Made by a program: the position numbers and the translations under genes. From the NCBI GenBank assembly GCA_002914845.1, contig JXTC01000552.1, positions 86,428 through 150,427 of the forward strand: a DNA stretch of 64,000 nucleotides. The letters run 5' to 3'. This DNA is from Trema orientale (taxonomy: Eukaryota; Streptophyta; Magnoliopsida; Rosales; Cannabaceae). Position 1 is the first letter of the stretch, and each line of letters starts with the position of its first letter. This document shows positions 12,050 to 27,700 of this stretch, piece after piece. Below the pieces are notes generated by a model. That model was not told the origin of the DNA. It worked only from the letters and a program-made list of their open reading frames with translations, and ran no database searches.

Positions 12050-14264
12050 TGCTACCAAGAAGACATTCAGCCAACGAGATCCCTATGAATGAAGTCTATG
12101 AACGTTATCGGACGATGCAATTGGATCAACAGGTAGCCCAATTAATAGAGCAAGTGGCTGCATTATTGATTCGCCAAAATCAACCCTGAAATCGTAACCA
12201 ACATGATTCAGGGGGTGATGGTTCTAGTAGTGATGAAGAATATTATAAAGTAGTACTGTCGTGCTAGTGAAGGATTCATGTTCCTACACAAGAAGAGGAT
12301 AGATGGTGTTATGAGACAGGATTATTTACTGAAGTTCTTGAATTCCATGGGAATATGCAACCGGAAAAAAATTTGGACTAGGTTTGTACCATAGAAGAGA
12401 TTTTTGATTTCAAGGGAGTTCCTGAAAATAAGAAGGTTGCTTTGATTGTAACAAGGCTTCAGAGTTGATCCCGCTATTTAAGGTGACTGGTATGTCATCA
12501 AGAAACCAAATTAATTTTCTTCCCTATCTCTACCTAACAAGGTTTAGGAAAATTCTACCTAGTATATTGATATGTAGGATTGATCCCAAAAAGAAATTGG
12601 TCTAACTAATTTACTACTAATCCTAAGGTAAAGGAGATTGAGAAATAAAACTGAAAACTAATAAAAACAATAAAATAAATAAATTGGTTAAGAAATCATT
12701 TACTACCACTAAACGTTTATGCTAATTAATTTCCTAATTCTATATTCAATTATTCACTAAAGCTATCAATCGTAGATAGTCTATAAACGTGCAACTATCC
12801 CATTCTTTCCTTATACTGTTTGCTATCTAGACAAATACCATAGACAACCTCTTCCTATCAAATAACCTAAGAAAATACTCTAAAATTACCCAATAGAAGA
12901 ATTAAGCAAAAAAAGATAGATTGATCTAAGCCATAATCACACAAACACAGATTCTTAATCTAGGTTATATTTCTCACTATAAACAATACCTCAAACGAGC
13001 ATAGCACCTATAGTTTTGCTACTAATGAATTTAATTATGATAAATGCCTAATTCAAACTCTAGCAATAGAATTCAATCATGATTATCTAGTTGTACACCT
13101 AAACTAATCAAGACATTATTCATAGAATTAATATGCATAAAAGAACATAAACAATTGATTTGATATATAGAATATAGAAAATCAAATAACAATCATGTTA
13201 GGGTTTTGAAATCACCCTCAACCTAATCTAGGGCCTATATTAGCATGTATACAAGAATAAAAAGTAAGAATATCAAGCTAGAAAAAAATAAAAACTAAAG
13301 AAAAAGAAGGAAGAATGAAGGTGGCGGCTGCAGTGGCTCCCAAGCTCTCATTCTTGCTCTCTCTAGGTTTTTGGTATTATTTAGTGGTGCCTAGGTGCCT
13401 AAGACTCTTTCCATCTACTGTAAATGTCCTATTTATAAACAATTGAGTGTAAGAGGTGTCTATGTTAAGTAACACAAGGAATAGGAAACTTGGATCGTCG
13501 AAAATCGAGTAAGTCGGTTGAAAATTGCGTTACTGGTGCCATGGAGCATCGGAACCGGCATCGGGGTGTCAACTCTTTGGAATTTTATTTTTTCTCTAAA
13601 ATCATCCTAGCGTTGCAGTGCACGAAGGATAGCGTTGTGGCACTGATGCCTTTTTCTATCTCTCTTTTTCCAACTCGTCTAACTTCACTCGTTTGAGCCC
13701 GTTCATAGCCCGTTCTAGCTCCTTCTTGCATTTTTACCTCCAGAACACTTGAAAACATAGAAATAATACTATTAGTATTAGAATAATATAAAAACTAACA
13801 AAATAGTATAGAAAATAATTATCATATAGGTATAAAAATGACACCTATTAATGACCAGGACTAGGTTAGGGAAATCAAAGATTATGGAGTGGGACAAGAT
13901 GAAGAAGAAGATGTGCAGTGAGTTTCTGCCCTATAATTTCCAAAAGTTGATGTATCAAAAGTTGCAAAACTTACGGCAAGGAATCTGGTCCTTGGATGAT
14001 TACACAACTGAATTCTATCAGTTATTAGTGCACAACGAGATTCAAGAGACAGACGACCAGTTGGTGCCAAATAATATTAGAGGTTTGAGGCCTCAAATTC
14101 AAGACACCATCAATTTGTTTGAACCAATCAATGTGCCTACAGTATACCAACGGGCACTTCAGGTGGAGAAGCAGGCCTTAAGACGATTAAGTGACATATC
14201 TTTTCGTGCTAATAATAGTAGCAGTAGCCAAACTGAAGTGAACAAAGGTAACAACTCTAATTAA
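12050..14264 (+). pseudogene. Ty3/gypsy gag remnant, split by an insertion
   Basis: The N-terminal piece starts at ATGCTACCAAGAAGACATTC (12050) and has early stops. The Retrotrans_gag region begins with LEFHGNMQPEK and a FDFKGVPENKKVALIV block (about 12340-12465). It resumes after the insertion at about 13850 with TRTRLGKSKI, an FLPYNFQKLMYQKLQNLRQG block and an YQRALQVEKQALRR tail, ending at 14264. The Trp-Trp stretch normally found between the two halves is missing. No zinc knuckle or pol follows. The reading is clear despite the breaks. Confidence 0.75.
12475..13845 (-). mobile_element. Unclassified insertion of about 1.4 kb inside gag
   Basis: The sequence between the two gag halves has no relation to gag. 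Its right edge, read on the minus strand, starts TGTCATTTTTATACC, and its left edge ends GCGGGATCA, both of which look like LTR termini. It could be a solo LTR or an LTR fragment in minus orientation. No internal pair of terminal repeats and no target duplication were identified. The plus-strand frame at 13490-13696 is judged spurious. Confidence 0.4.
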
Positions 14265-14489
14265 AAGAGTCCTGTTAATACCACTCAGTCTACTTGAGCA
14301 ACACGTAGTGGGATCAAAAGCTTTGTCAGGGAGAGTTTGCTCCCAACATGTAGTGAACAAAAGTACGGGTTTTAGTTCTTTCCATTCCATGAGGTCCCCT
14401 TGATCTCATTCCATTACCAATTAAGACTAAGATCTATGGAAAGGCCAAAGACTTTGTTCAATGAATTTTCTCCAACCTGCAGAGGATGA

Positions 14490-15014
14490 TGCAGTGCGCC
14501 GAGAGAAGAAATTTTTTTGAGCAATACGACTGAAGAAAGTGAAGCCTTAGATTTCTGGTCAATCGACTCATATTTCCAGTTGACTGCCCAAAACCACCTA
14601 TCCACTGTTTTACTTTTCTAGAAATGTGATTAGCCTTGGGTAGATTTGGTCGACTCACCAGTCGATCGCCCACTCTACTGGATCCCTGATTCTACATTTT
14701 TAGTTACCCATTTTTAGCATTTTTTGCTTTATTTTGTTTCCTTTTTCTGAATATTTTATTATTTCTAGTATTATTTCGTATTTTGCTTAGATTTCCTATA
14801 TATTTTATGCCCAGGGCCTTTTAAACATAGTTTTTGTGGAGTTTAATAAAACTATAGAGAGAGACTCTCTTTTTTCATAATTATCGATATTCTTGAGAGA
14901 ATCAATAATACTTGAAGCCTTTTTTTTTAGTATTCGTAAGCGAATCATCAGATTAAAGTATGTTGTTTTTAATTTTCCAAATGATCTTTCTCATTAGATG
15001 CTTACTCTATATCA
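14490..15014 (+). repeat. 3' LTR of the gag-only element
   Basis: It is the partner of 11520-12015. It begins TGCAGTGCGCCGAG and ends near TATATCA at 15014. It holds a GTCGAC-rich block (14560-14690) seen in both LTRs. Confidence 0.75.
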
Positions 15015-15390
15015 TTTCTCCATTAATATATCAGAGTCCCCAAAATTTTTTATTTGGTCATCTCCAAATATTCTTGCCATACGAAAATAAACAATTTTGG
15101 GTTCATTGTGGAATCTAGTAGCAGATTGCTTACTTTCAGGTCTCTATAGATGATTTTGAGTTTTGAATCTTTAGGTATATACAAGAGCCCTCAAGCAATC
15201 TTGATAATAAATTGAAAATGCATCCTCTAGTTCAACATTTTGTTTATGTCTGTATCAAAAAAAAAGAAAGCTTTATTTATCAACCATGTAAGGGCCATTA
15301 ACATGTAATAAACTCTATATTTTCAATAACAAGTTCATAATTAGTGAAATTCAAATTTATAAGTAATAAAATTTAATTCACTAATTGAAA

Positions 15391-16342
15391 ATTTGATGAT
15401 ACAAAAAAACATGAAGTGGTATTGGAAAAGTAGGATAAGAAATAATGAAATCCCAGAATTTTTCTTGTAAAAATAGTGAAATATGAACTCTGTATTCAAT
15501 GTTGACATAAGCCTCCCTGACTTTTGAGTTATAATTACGTAATGGCATGTTTACTTTGTCATCATTGTATTGGAATAGACGAGAAAGAAAATAAATAAGA
15601 ATAAAATAGAAGGAAATAGAAATCATTATTTGCATTATATTGTTTACTTAAAACTAATAGGAAAGAGAATCTAGAATTATTAAAACTCCATTGATTTGTT
15701 TACTTAACTTAGGAAAGGTAATAGGAGTGCTTTTAATTTACTAACATACTTTTTGTACAGGTATTTATGTTATAAATTTCATTAAATTTTTAGAGGTAAA
15801 ATTGCATTTTAAGAATTTTATGATAAAAATAAGAAAATAGTATTTACTGGTAATCACATCCCTTAAATTATTGGAAAGGAAAACATTCTCATTCTTTTAT
15901 CTCAAATTATGTGAGTTCCACGAAGTTCTTCTATTCTCAAATTATAGTGAACAATTGAATGGAACCATTACCTCATATATATTTCTATTCCCCTTTTAGT
16001 ACACATGCCCTCAGTATTAATAAGTGAAGGTAATGATCTGCCCACTACATGTGGTTTCTTAGTCCACATTGGTGGAAAAGTAGAGCTTGCTCTGGCTCTT
16101 TGTACAAAAGCCCAACCAAAGCTATATTTTGAAGGGCTAATATTTCTAATACTATTTCGGAAAGTGCAACTTAGTGACATTCCTAGTTTGTAGTGAATAT
16201 GATTATAAAGTTTTGTCATAAAAATTCATTCAAATTTCAAATTTTATAATGGAAAAAGTTTAATTTGAAATGTAACCTGCAAAGTTCTTAACGGAAAAAA
16301 TTCAATTTGAAATAAAACCTCTTGAAAATTTAATTTAATTGA
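15391..16342. other. AT-rich spacer
   Basis: No gene is supported here. At 16061-16072, AGTCCACATTGG resembles the plant snRNA upstream element (RTCCCACATCG) with one base missing, and a weak TATA-like TTTGTACAAAA follows 28 bp later. No snRNA-like sequence follows. The opposing open frames of 62 and 83 residues at 15968-16219 show no domain. Confidence 0.4.
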
Positions 16343-17148
16343 AGGGTTAACTATATAGAAATACCATTGTTTTAACCTTTGCAAAAAATACTCTCACTTT
16401 TAAACTTGTGCAAATTAATAACCTCACTTTTGACATTCTGCAGATTAATACCATCACATTTACGATTTTTGCAAATTATTACCATCACCTTGAATTTTGC
16501 AAATTAATACCCAAATATTTTTGATTTCGAAAATTAATAGCTTCAAATTTTTCTTTTTCTTTTTCTTTTTTGTAAATTTTATATTATGAGATAATTAAAC
16601 GATGCAAACACCTCTCATTAACTTATTAAAAATATTTATCCATTAATATACTATCCGAAATTATTTTATAACTACTCTTTTTGGTTAATTGTGAAAAAAT
16701 AATTTTTTTTACCTCTCATGTTTCTTTTTTATTATTATTATAATTAGTCATTTTTACCTCTCGTTCTAATTTTTTATTTTTATTTTTTAAATGAAAAGTT
16801 AAATAACCTAATTATAAATATTTTTTAGAAGTTTTATTATTGTTTAATAAGTTTGTATTAAGTTACTTAGGGCTACTACCATCTTTTTATTATAAAATCA
16901 ATTAATTTAGTACTAAGGGTACAAGTTTATAGGAATTTCAAATGTAAGATATTAATTTGCAAGAATTTTAATTGTTCATGTGTTAATTTGTAGAATTCAA
17001 AAGTAAATATATTATTTCGCAGAAATTCAAAAGTTAGAATATTATTTTGTAAAAATTAAAAATCGAGAGTATTATTTTACAGAAATTCAAAAGTCAGTAT
17101 ATATATATTTTTTTTGTAGAAAAATTAAAAATCAAGATAATTATCCCT
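16343..17148. mobile_element. Non-autonomous element with inverted arrays (806 bp)
   Basis: It is flanked by direct repeats TAATTGA at 16336-16342 and 17149-17155. The ends are short inverted matches (AGGGTTAAC and ...TTATCCCT). The left arm (16370-16560) holds about five units around GCAAATTAATACCATCAC. The right arm (about 16930-17130) holds the same kind of unit in reverse orientation (TATTATTTTGCAGAAATT). There is no coding capacity. A Mutator-like or related MITE is likely; the class is not certain. Confidence 0.6.
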
Positions 17149-17327
17149 TAATTGAATGATGATGATGATGATGTATCAATTTTATTTTTTCAAAAACATT
17201 TAAAAATATATGTTATTTACAATAAATTTTAAATTCTATATCAATTTAATCTGGAATATGTCAATTTAATTAAAATGCATACAATTTAATTAGGTTTAAT
17301 TAGAGGCTATATAATCAATATATCATT

Positions 17328-17584
17328 GGGAAATTGACATAAATAGTAGTAATTTTGACTAAAATGACTTTTCTAGTAGTGTTTAAGTATTTTGTGATCC
17401 TGTGTGACGGAAGATCACACAATTTGTGACTATTAATTAATCCTAGAAAAGTCATAATTTTATAGCCACAAATTGTGTGATCCCTCATCACACAATTTGT
17501 AAACAATACTAAAAATATTAATTTGAAAAAGACTACTAAAAAGGTCATTTTGTATCAAATTAGTACTACCTAGGTCAATTTCCC
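17328..17584. mobile_element. Mutator-like MITE (257 bp) with 9-bp target duplication
   Basis: Perfect 9-bp direct repeats TATATCATT lie at 17319-17327 and 17585-17593. Terminal inverted repeats start GGGAAATTGAC at both ends and stay similar for about 60 bp (TAGTAGT and AAAATGAC words). A 9-bp duplication with long inverted ends is the signature of the Mutator superfamily. An inner inverted pair, GATCACACAATTTGTG and its complement, lies at about 17420-17480. Confidence 0.8.
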
Positions 17585-17593
17585 TATATCATT

Positions 17594-17801
17594 TTAATTT
17601 GAGGATATTAAATTTAAATAGAGTCTATATAAGTTAATATTGGTATACTAATGAATAGTAGAATCTCACAATTTAAAGGGCTTTTTAGCTAAATGACTGA
17701 ATTTTGGATTATAGTCTGAAAAATAGTTGTTTGTCAAACACTGTCCAAAAATAATTTAATTTTAAAAATTATTTAAGAAATTACCGTTTTTCATATTTAA
17801 T
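17594..17801. other. AT-rich flank carrying the hAT target site
   Basis: This is short non-coding DNA. The word TAGCTAAATGACTGAATTTT near 17687 belongs to the dispersed repeat family also seen at 10490 and 34955, so the hAT element probably inserted into an older copy of that repeat. Confidence 0.45.
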
Positions 17802-18087
17802 TAGACTTGTCAATTCAGGCCGAGCTATGCTCTAGGGTTAGGGCTAGGCTGGGCCTGGGAATCCCGAGCTGGCCCTTTTTTTTTTGGGGCCCAGAATTGT
17901 CTGGACCCTTACTATTTTTTTTCTTTTGTTAGTGGGCCCAGATGAGTCAAGGCCTTTTTTTAACAAAATTCCAATAGTAATATTTTTATTACTGTTGGGC
18001 CCAACGGTAATATTATCATTGGGTCTTTTAATTTTTTGTTTTGTTTTTTGTTTTAAAGTTTTTTTTTTTTTGTAAATTTTTTTAATG

Positions 18088-18096
18088 CTATAAATA
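18088..18096 (+). promoter_or_regulatory. TATA box of the hAT transposase gene
   Basis: CTATAAATA is followed by a pyrimidine-rich leader (18100-18240) and a probable splice donor CAAG|GTACG at 18276/18277, which is a plausible core promoter and 5' leader. Confidence 0.5.
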
Positions 18097-18299
18097 CCCT
18101 ACCCTCCCACTCTTTTTTCACACTTACAACTTTCAAATACTCTCTTATTTTTTCATTCTTTCTATCTAATTATATTCTCAATTTTATCTTTTTCTCTCTT
18201 ATCTTTATTATTTATTAATTTTAATAATTAGTAATTATATTTTATAGTCTCCACAACTCATAAAACTCAATTCAAGGTACGATTCAATTTATTACACTT

Positions 18300-18935
18300 A
18301 TTTTTTTTAATTTCATTAATTTGTAGTATATTTAGTTGTTTACAAGTTTAATAGTTAGTAGTTTGTAGAAAATTTTCTACAATACTATGTTTTTAATTTC
18401 AATTAATTTATAATTTTAATTTAGAATTGTTTACAATTAAGACAGTAGATCATTAGTTTGTAGTTGGTAGAAAGTTTGTTATAATATTATATTTTTGATT
18501 TCAATTAATTTGTAGTTTGTAGTTGCTTACAATTAAGTTGGTACAAAGTTTATTATAATATTATATTTTAATTTCTATTAATTTGTAATTTGTAGGTGTT
18601 TACAATTAAGTGAGTAGAAAGTTTATTACAGTATTGTATTTTTAGTTTCAATTAACTTATATTTTGTAGTTGATTTCAATTAAGTTAGTAGAACGTTTAT
18701 TATAATATTATATTTTTAATTTCAATTAATTTGTAATTTGTAGTTATTTACAATTAAGTTAATATAAAGTTTATTAAAATATTATATTTTTAATTTCAAT
18801 TAATTTGTAATTTGTAGTTGGTTGTAATTAAGTTAGTATAAAGCTTATTATAATATTATTTTTAATTTCAATTAATTTGTAATTTGTAGTTGGTTATTTA
18901 CAATTAAGTTAATATAAAGTTTAGTATTATATGTT
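18300..18935 (+). repeat. Tandem array of a ~74-bp unit in the hAT 5' intron
   Basis: About eight imperfect copies are present. Each has TTTCAATTAATTTGTAATTT, a GTAGTTG stretch, ACAATTAAGTTAGTA, and AAAGTTTATTATAATATTAT. The array lies between the likely splice donor at 18277 and an acceptor (ATATAG|GATATGG) at 19023, so it would be intronic in the transposase transcript. Confidence 0.8.
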
Positions 18936-19026
18936 CAAATAAATTAATTTAGTAATATGTTTATTATAGTTCTAAATTATGAATTCAAAATAATTAACAT
19001 ATTAATAATATGTTTAAATATAGGAT

Positions 19027-21161
19027 ATGGATAGGTCAAAAAATATCCCTATTGATTTATAAATGGATGATGACCAAATTCGCATAGCTGAAGAGGGTGA
19101 CCAAGTCCCCGAAATACAAACTAATCCAAATGCTAGTGGAATTGTTCTCAATTTCAAGATAGTTGTTCGCTGAGCGCAAGCAAGACCTCCAAACGTACAA
19201 GGACAACTTCCAATGTGTGGGACCATTTCGATATAGAATTCAAAGATGAGATCGATGACAAGAATACAAAAATGGCGATATGTAAATATTGCGAAAAATT
19301 ATTAACTGCTAAACTATCTTGCAGGACTGCTCATCTGCATAGACATAGTGATGCATGTGTCAAAAAACATAAAGGAGACAAGGAGCCTATTGAATTAATA
19401 CTTCAATTCAATAAGGATGGTTCAATAAGTTCTTGGAACTATGATCCTTTAGTAGTTAGGGCGTCTCTAGCACGTTTAATTGCTATAAAAGATTTACCAT
19501 TAGGATATGGTAATTGTAATAGTTATAAAGACCATATTAGAAGATCTTATTATCTAAGCTTTAAAATAGTTTCTAGAAACACCATACTGGGAGTGATTTG
19601 ATTAAAGTTTATGAAACTATGTGCAAAGAATTAATGTCTAAATTAACTTTATTAAACTTTTGTATTATATTGACATCTGATATTTGGGCTGCTAATTTTA
19701 AATAAAATTATTTAAGTGTAGTTGCACATTATTTAGATTTAAGATGGTTAATGCAAAAAATAATCATCGCTTTTAGAGTCGTTGATAATAAATATACTGT
19801 TAAAATTATTAGAGATAGAATTTTAAATATTATTGAAGAATATGGCATAGCGAACCGTATTATCTCTACCACTTTAGCTAATGCTATCGCAAATACAAAG
19901 GTCATAAAATTACTTAGCAATTTGATAAATTTATATACTGGAGGATTCTTATTGCATCAACATTGTGCATGTCATATCATCAACTTTATCGTCAAATCAG
20001 GTATGGATGTAATAAGTATACATATTGAAAATATTCAATCTGCTGTTACTTACATTCATGTTTCTAATCCTCGCATTGCCGAATTTAAAAGATATTGTAT
20101 AGCCTAAAGGTTAAAACCAAGAAAATTCCAAGTTGACATGCTCGTAAGGTGGAATTTCACTTATTTGATGTTAAAAAATGCATTACCATATAAAATTCCA
20201 ATTACTATATTTTACAATTCAAAAATGGATTCATTAGTATTGAAAGATGAAGACTGGTTTATTTGTAAAAAATTTATACACTTTTTAGACCTTTTTTATG
20301 AAGCTATTATTGCTTTATCTAGTAGTTATTATCCTACTTCTCTAATTATTTTACGTCATATCTTTTTTATTGTCGAAATATTTTGTAAGAAAAGATGTGA
20401 CCCTATATTTGAGCCAATTATAAGACGTATGCAAGAAATATTTGTGAAATATTAGTTTCCAATTCCTTTTTATATTCATTTACTTTTATTTTAGATCTTA
20501 GAGGTAAATTAAATGGCTTTTCTAGTTTAATTAGCTATATTGCTACATGTTTTGAGATAGATTATAATTCTGAATATACAAATACTCATAACAAGTTTTT
20601 TTCAAGTATATAGTATATATAAGGCTATATTTGGCGGAACATGTAGTCAACAACAACACACTCCACAATAAACTTAAGAATAATCAAAGAATAAGTCTTT
20701 TTGGAGCATGATAAGTTCTCGTTTTTAAGAGCGTAGTCGTGGCTCATCATTAGCATCATCAAGTTCAAGTCAACCATTACTACCAACGAATCCACTGCAA
20801 TCCTCTGAGCTTAACCAGTATATTGAGCTATATTCCGACATCGACCTTGATAATGAGAACTTCAAAGTTTTAGAATGGTAGCAAAGGCATCAATCAAGAT
20901 TCTCAGTACTTTCACGACTAGCGTGTGACATTTTAACTATTCTGGTGTCCAAGATTTCTTCAGAGTATGCTTTTAGCATGACTGGGATGATAGTAGATGA
21001 GCGAAGGACTTCGTTGACCCCCTGAAATGCTTGAGGTGCTAGCATGTGTTAAAGATTGGGAACAAGCGGCCAAGCGAAATCAAGAAACTATTTATATTTG
21101 TAATGAAGAATTGGCCGAAAATTTCAGTAACTTGTACATGAACGATAATGATAAGTCATAA
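19027..21161 (+). pseudogene. hAT transposase pseudogene (BED finger and dimerisation domain)
   Basis: The first ATG is at 19027, just after the putative splice acceptor. A BED zinc finger follows at about 19205-19370: VWDHFDIEF, then CKYC with two Cys, then HLHRHSDAC. The catalytic middle is spread over frames at 19600-20455, including SDIWAANF near 19680 and a HQHCACHIINFIVKSG block at 19955. The C-terminal dimerisation domain at about 20815-21030 includes LARYDILT-like and SSEYAFSMTG blocks, the position of the family SESAFST motif. Stops occur at 19054, 19171, 19599, 20107, 20455 and 20880, with several frame changes. It is non-functional. It resembles the Ac/RICESLEEPER type. Confidence 0.85.
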
Positions 21162-21631
21162 ACTCATAAGTAATGGTATACTAGTTTTTTTGAGTGATAA
21201 TTTAAATTGTAATCAATAATCATCAATAAAATCAAATTCAAAATTTCATTTCTTTATGTTTTGTAATATTTTTATTATAATTCTAAATCATTTTCTTATT
21301 AGTTTTGTTTTTAAATTTCTTTTAATTAAATATTCAACTTATATGATATATCTTATTTAATTATTATTAATTTTTTAACGATAAAAAAAAATAACATATT
21401 TAGTTTATGTTATCTATTTTTTTTTAAAAAAAAATTCAATTAAAAAGTTTAAACTTAACGTGTTAAAAAGAAGTTGTAAAAAATAATCTAATAGTTGTAA
21501 AAAAATAAAAAATAAATAAATAAAAAAAACGGGCCGAGCACGGGCCGGCCCGGTCCAGCCTTAGCCCACCAATTTAATATATCAAACTATTATGGGCCCG
21601 GCTTGTCTATTTTGCTACCTCTATATTTAAT

Positions 21632-22267
21632 ATATCAAACTATATATTGATTTATTTTTTTGAAAATTGATTTATTTATTTTTTAAAATTGAGTTACTTT
21701 TTCAAAAATCGATTTACATTATAAAAAAATTATTTACTTTATTTAGTATATCAATATATATTTATTTATTTTTTAAAAATTGATTTACTTTTTTAAAAAT
21801 TGATTTAATTTATAAAAAATAGATTAACTGAAAATGGATATTTATCAAATAAAATTATAAAACGGTCATTTATTAAATCTGTAAAAAAAGGCTATTTTTT
21901 AAATTAATATTAAAAAAAAGGCTATTTCTTATAAATACTCAACATTATATCTGGCATAAATGCATAAAAAATATATATGTCATCTCCTTTTGGATTCATT
22001 AATTGTCTTTTGGCATTGATTTCTCTCTCTTTCATCGTTTAATTTCTAGGATTCTGAAGTTTTATTTGATCAGCAAAAATTCATTGATTTCTGTCTCTTT
22101 CATCGTTTAATTTCTAGGAGTCAGAAATTTTATTGGATTTTTTGGTTTCAACTCTACCCATGTAGTCTGTCAACCACGAGAAATAAAACAAACAACACAT
22201 ACGCACAGGCCATATATAAGAACCTTCGCTAGTAACTATACAAGTTTATTCAACAGAGACATCTTTC
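21632..22267. other. 3' flank of receptor kinase gene 1
   Basis: AT-rich DNA at 21632-21950 carries repeated TTGATTTA.TTTTT words. The stretch next to the stop codon of gene 1 (22140-22267) should hold its 3' untranslated region; no clear polyadenylation signal was singled out. Confidence 0.45.
22015..22145. repeat. 68-bp tandem duplication downstream of gene 1
   Basis: Two copies start ATTGATTTCT at 22015 and 22083. Both contain CTCTTTCATCGTTTAATTTC and a TCTAGGA word. Confidence 0.75.
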
Positions 22268-26787
<4,520 letters not shown>

Positions 26788-27700
26788 GGTTTAGTGAAAG
26801 TGGAACTAAGGCGAATGAGTTTATGTTATATGGTATAATTGTTAAAGATTGAGCTTAGAGGGTAACCTGGCAGGCAGGTGGGGTTTTTATTGTTGTGAGG
26901 TCCAGTAGTATTGATTAGAAGCCGTAAACAGAAACCATGACAAAGATGGGAACCTGAACCTGTAAAATTTTGTATATTATGCAACTTTTTTTCTGAACCA
27001 AGCAAAGGACTGGACCAGTCCCTTCCTTTAGACCGGCCCACCAAACGCGCCTTAGTGTTAATTGGGTTGTAGACATTACATTGCTCAATCAATTTGACAA
27101 GTCGTGAAAGCTTTCAAAATTGGGTAACGTGAATGAGTAGGTTTTATAGAGAAATTGATTCAGTTGATAAAATAAGCTTTGTTTTTGTCGTGATCTGGTC
27201 AATTTTATATGTGATAGTGAGTCCTAGGATTTCATTAACCATATGCCTACTTTCCTGCCGCGGAAGAGAATTAAGGTCCAGTGTTTGTCACAGCCCACTT
27301 TGATCCAAATGAAAACAACATGAATGGTGATAAGTAGATAATTAATCTGGAAAGAAGATGCCAATCTATAGTAGCATCAAATATATCTAAGCTAAAAACA
27401 GAGATCAAAAATCTAACTTCTCTGCTGGAACCTTGAGGATCTAAGCCACACATCACATTTTAGTCAACAACATTTCATAAATGAATCACATGTCATGTAC
27501 AAGTCCGGAACAAAATTTCATTTTATTTTTTTACGCAAATTAGATAAATTAGTTTCAACTCCTCTTTGACAATTAATTAGTAACTAAAAGCTCCTTTCTT
27601 GAGAGAAAAACAGCATCGGGCGAGAAAATCCTTTTGCTGCAAAAATGAGACACTCGATGTGATCGAAATGAGGCAAAACTTTTCGGGAAAGCTTGAAACT
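26788..27700. other. Spacer between the two kinase genes (gene 1 promoter side)
   Basis: This 913-bp stretch is upstream of gene 1 and downstream of gene 2. The part 27110-27335 is duplicated at 2155-2430, and 27465-27700 is duplicated at 10200-10480. No TATA box was singled out with confidence. The short frames inside are not supported. Confidence 0.6.
27110..27335. repeat. Duplicated spacer segment (partner of 2155-2430)
   Basis: It shares ACGTGAATGAGTAG, TTTTATAGAGAAATTGAT, GTGATCTGGTCA, ATTTCATTAA and CATGAATGGTGAT-like words in the same order with 2155-2430. Confidence 0.7.

Larger units (their letters stand above)
11520..15014 (+). mobile_element. Small LTR retrotransposon, gag only, inserted in pseudogene A
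   Basis: Two LTRs in the same orientation (11520-12015 and 14490-15014) flank an internal region with an initiator-Met-tRNA-type primer site and a broken gag gene, but no protease, reverse transcriptase or integrase. It interrupts the pseudogene at the exon 5/intron boundary. About 150 bp at 11363-11519, also absent from gene 2, precede the left LTR and are unexplained. No clean 5-bp target duplication was found. An unrelated insertion (about 12475-13845) lies inside gag. It is non-autonomous or internally deleted. Confidence 0.75.
10200..15390 (-). pseudogene. Receptor kinase pseudogene A (decayed copy of the 3' half of gene 2)
   Basis: Three stretches align with gene 2 and its 3' flank on the same strand: 10200-10489 with about 27465-27735, 10781-11362 with about 27800-28372, and 15045-15370 with about 28405-28710. 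Exon 7 (the CVQE region near 10860-10880), exon 6 (kinase LEI.GKK segment near 11110-11150) and exon 5 (HRDLK and DFG-equivalent region near 15080-15160) can be recognised. Introns align too, so this is a genomic duplicate and not a retrocopy. It is disabled: a repeat is inserted in exon 7 (10490-10780), an LTR element at 11520-15014, and codons of the [10 protein letters not shown] block are partly lost. Exons 1-4 are absent. Confidence 0.85.
17802..21623 (+). mobile_element. Complete-length hAT transposon (3822 bp), inactivated
   Basis: Identical 8-bp direct repeats TATTTAAT flank it at 17794-17801 and 21624-21631, the target-duplication length of hAT elements. The ends are TAGACTTGTCAATTC and, on the minus strand, TAGAGGTAGCAAAATAG. 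GC-rich subterminal regions (GGGCCTGGG, GGGCCGAGCACGGGCC) lie inside both ends. The interior holds a TATA box, a probable 5' intron with a tandem array, and a broken transposase with BED finger and C-terminal dimerisation domain. Confidence 0.85.

Noticed and set aside
16005..16219. Possible snRNA-type promoter (AGTCCACATTGG and a TATA-like site 28 bp on)
   Set aside because: The upstream element lacks one base of RTCCCACATCG, the TATA-like site is poor, and no U-snRNA, U3, 7SL or telomerase-RNA-like sequence follows.
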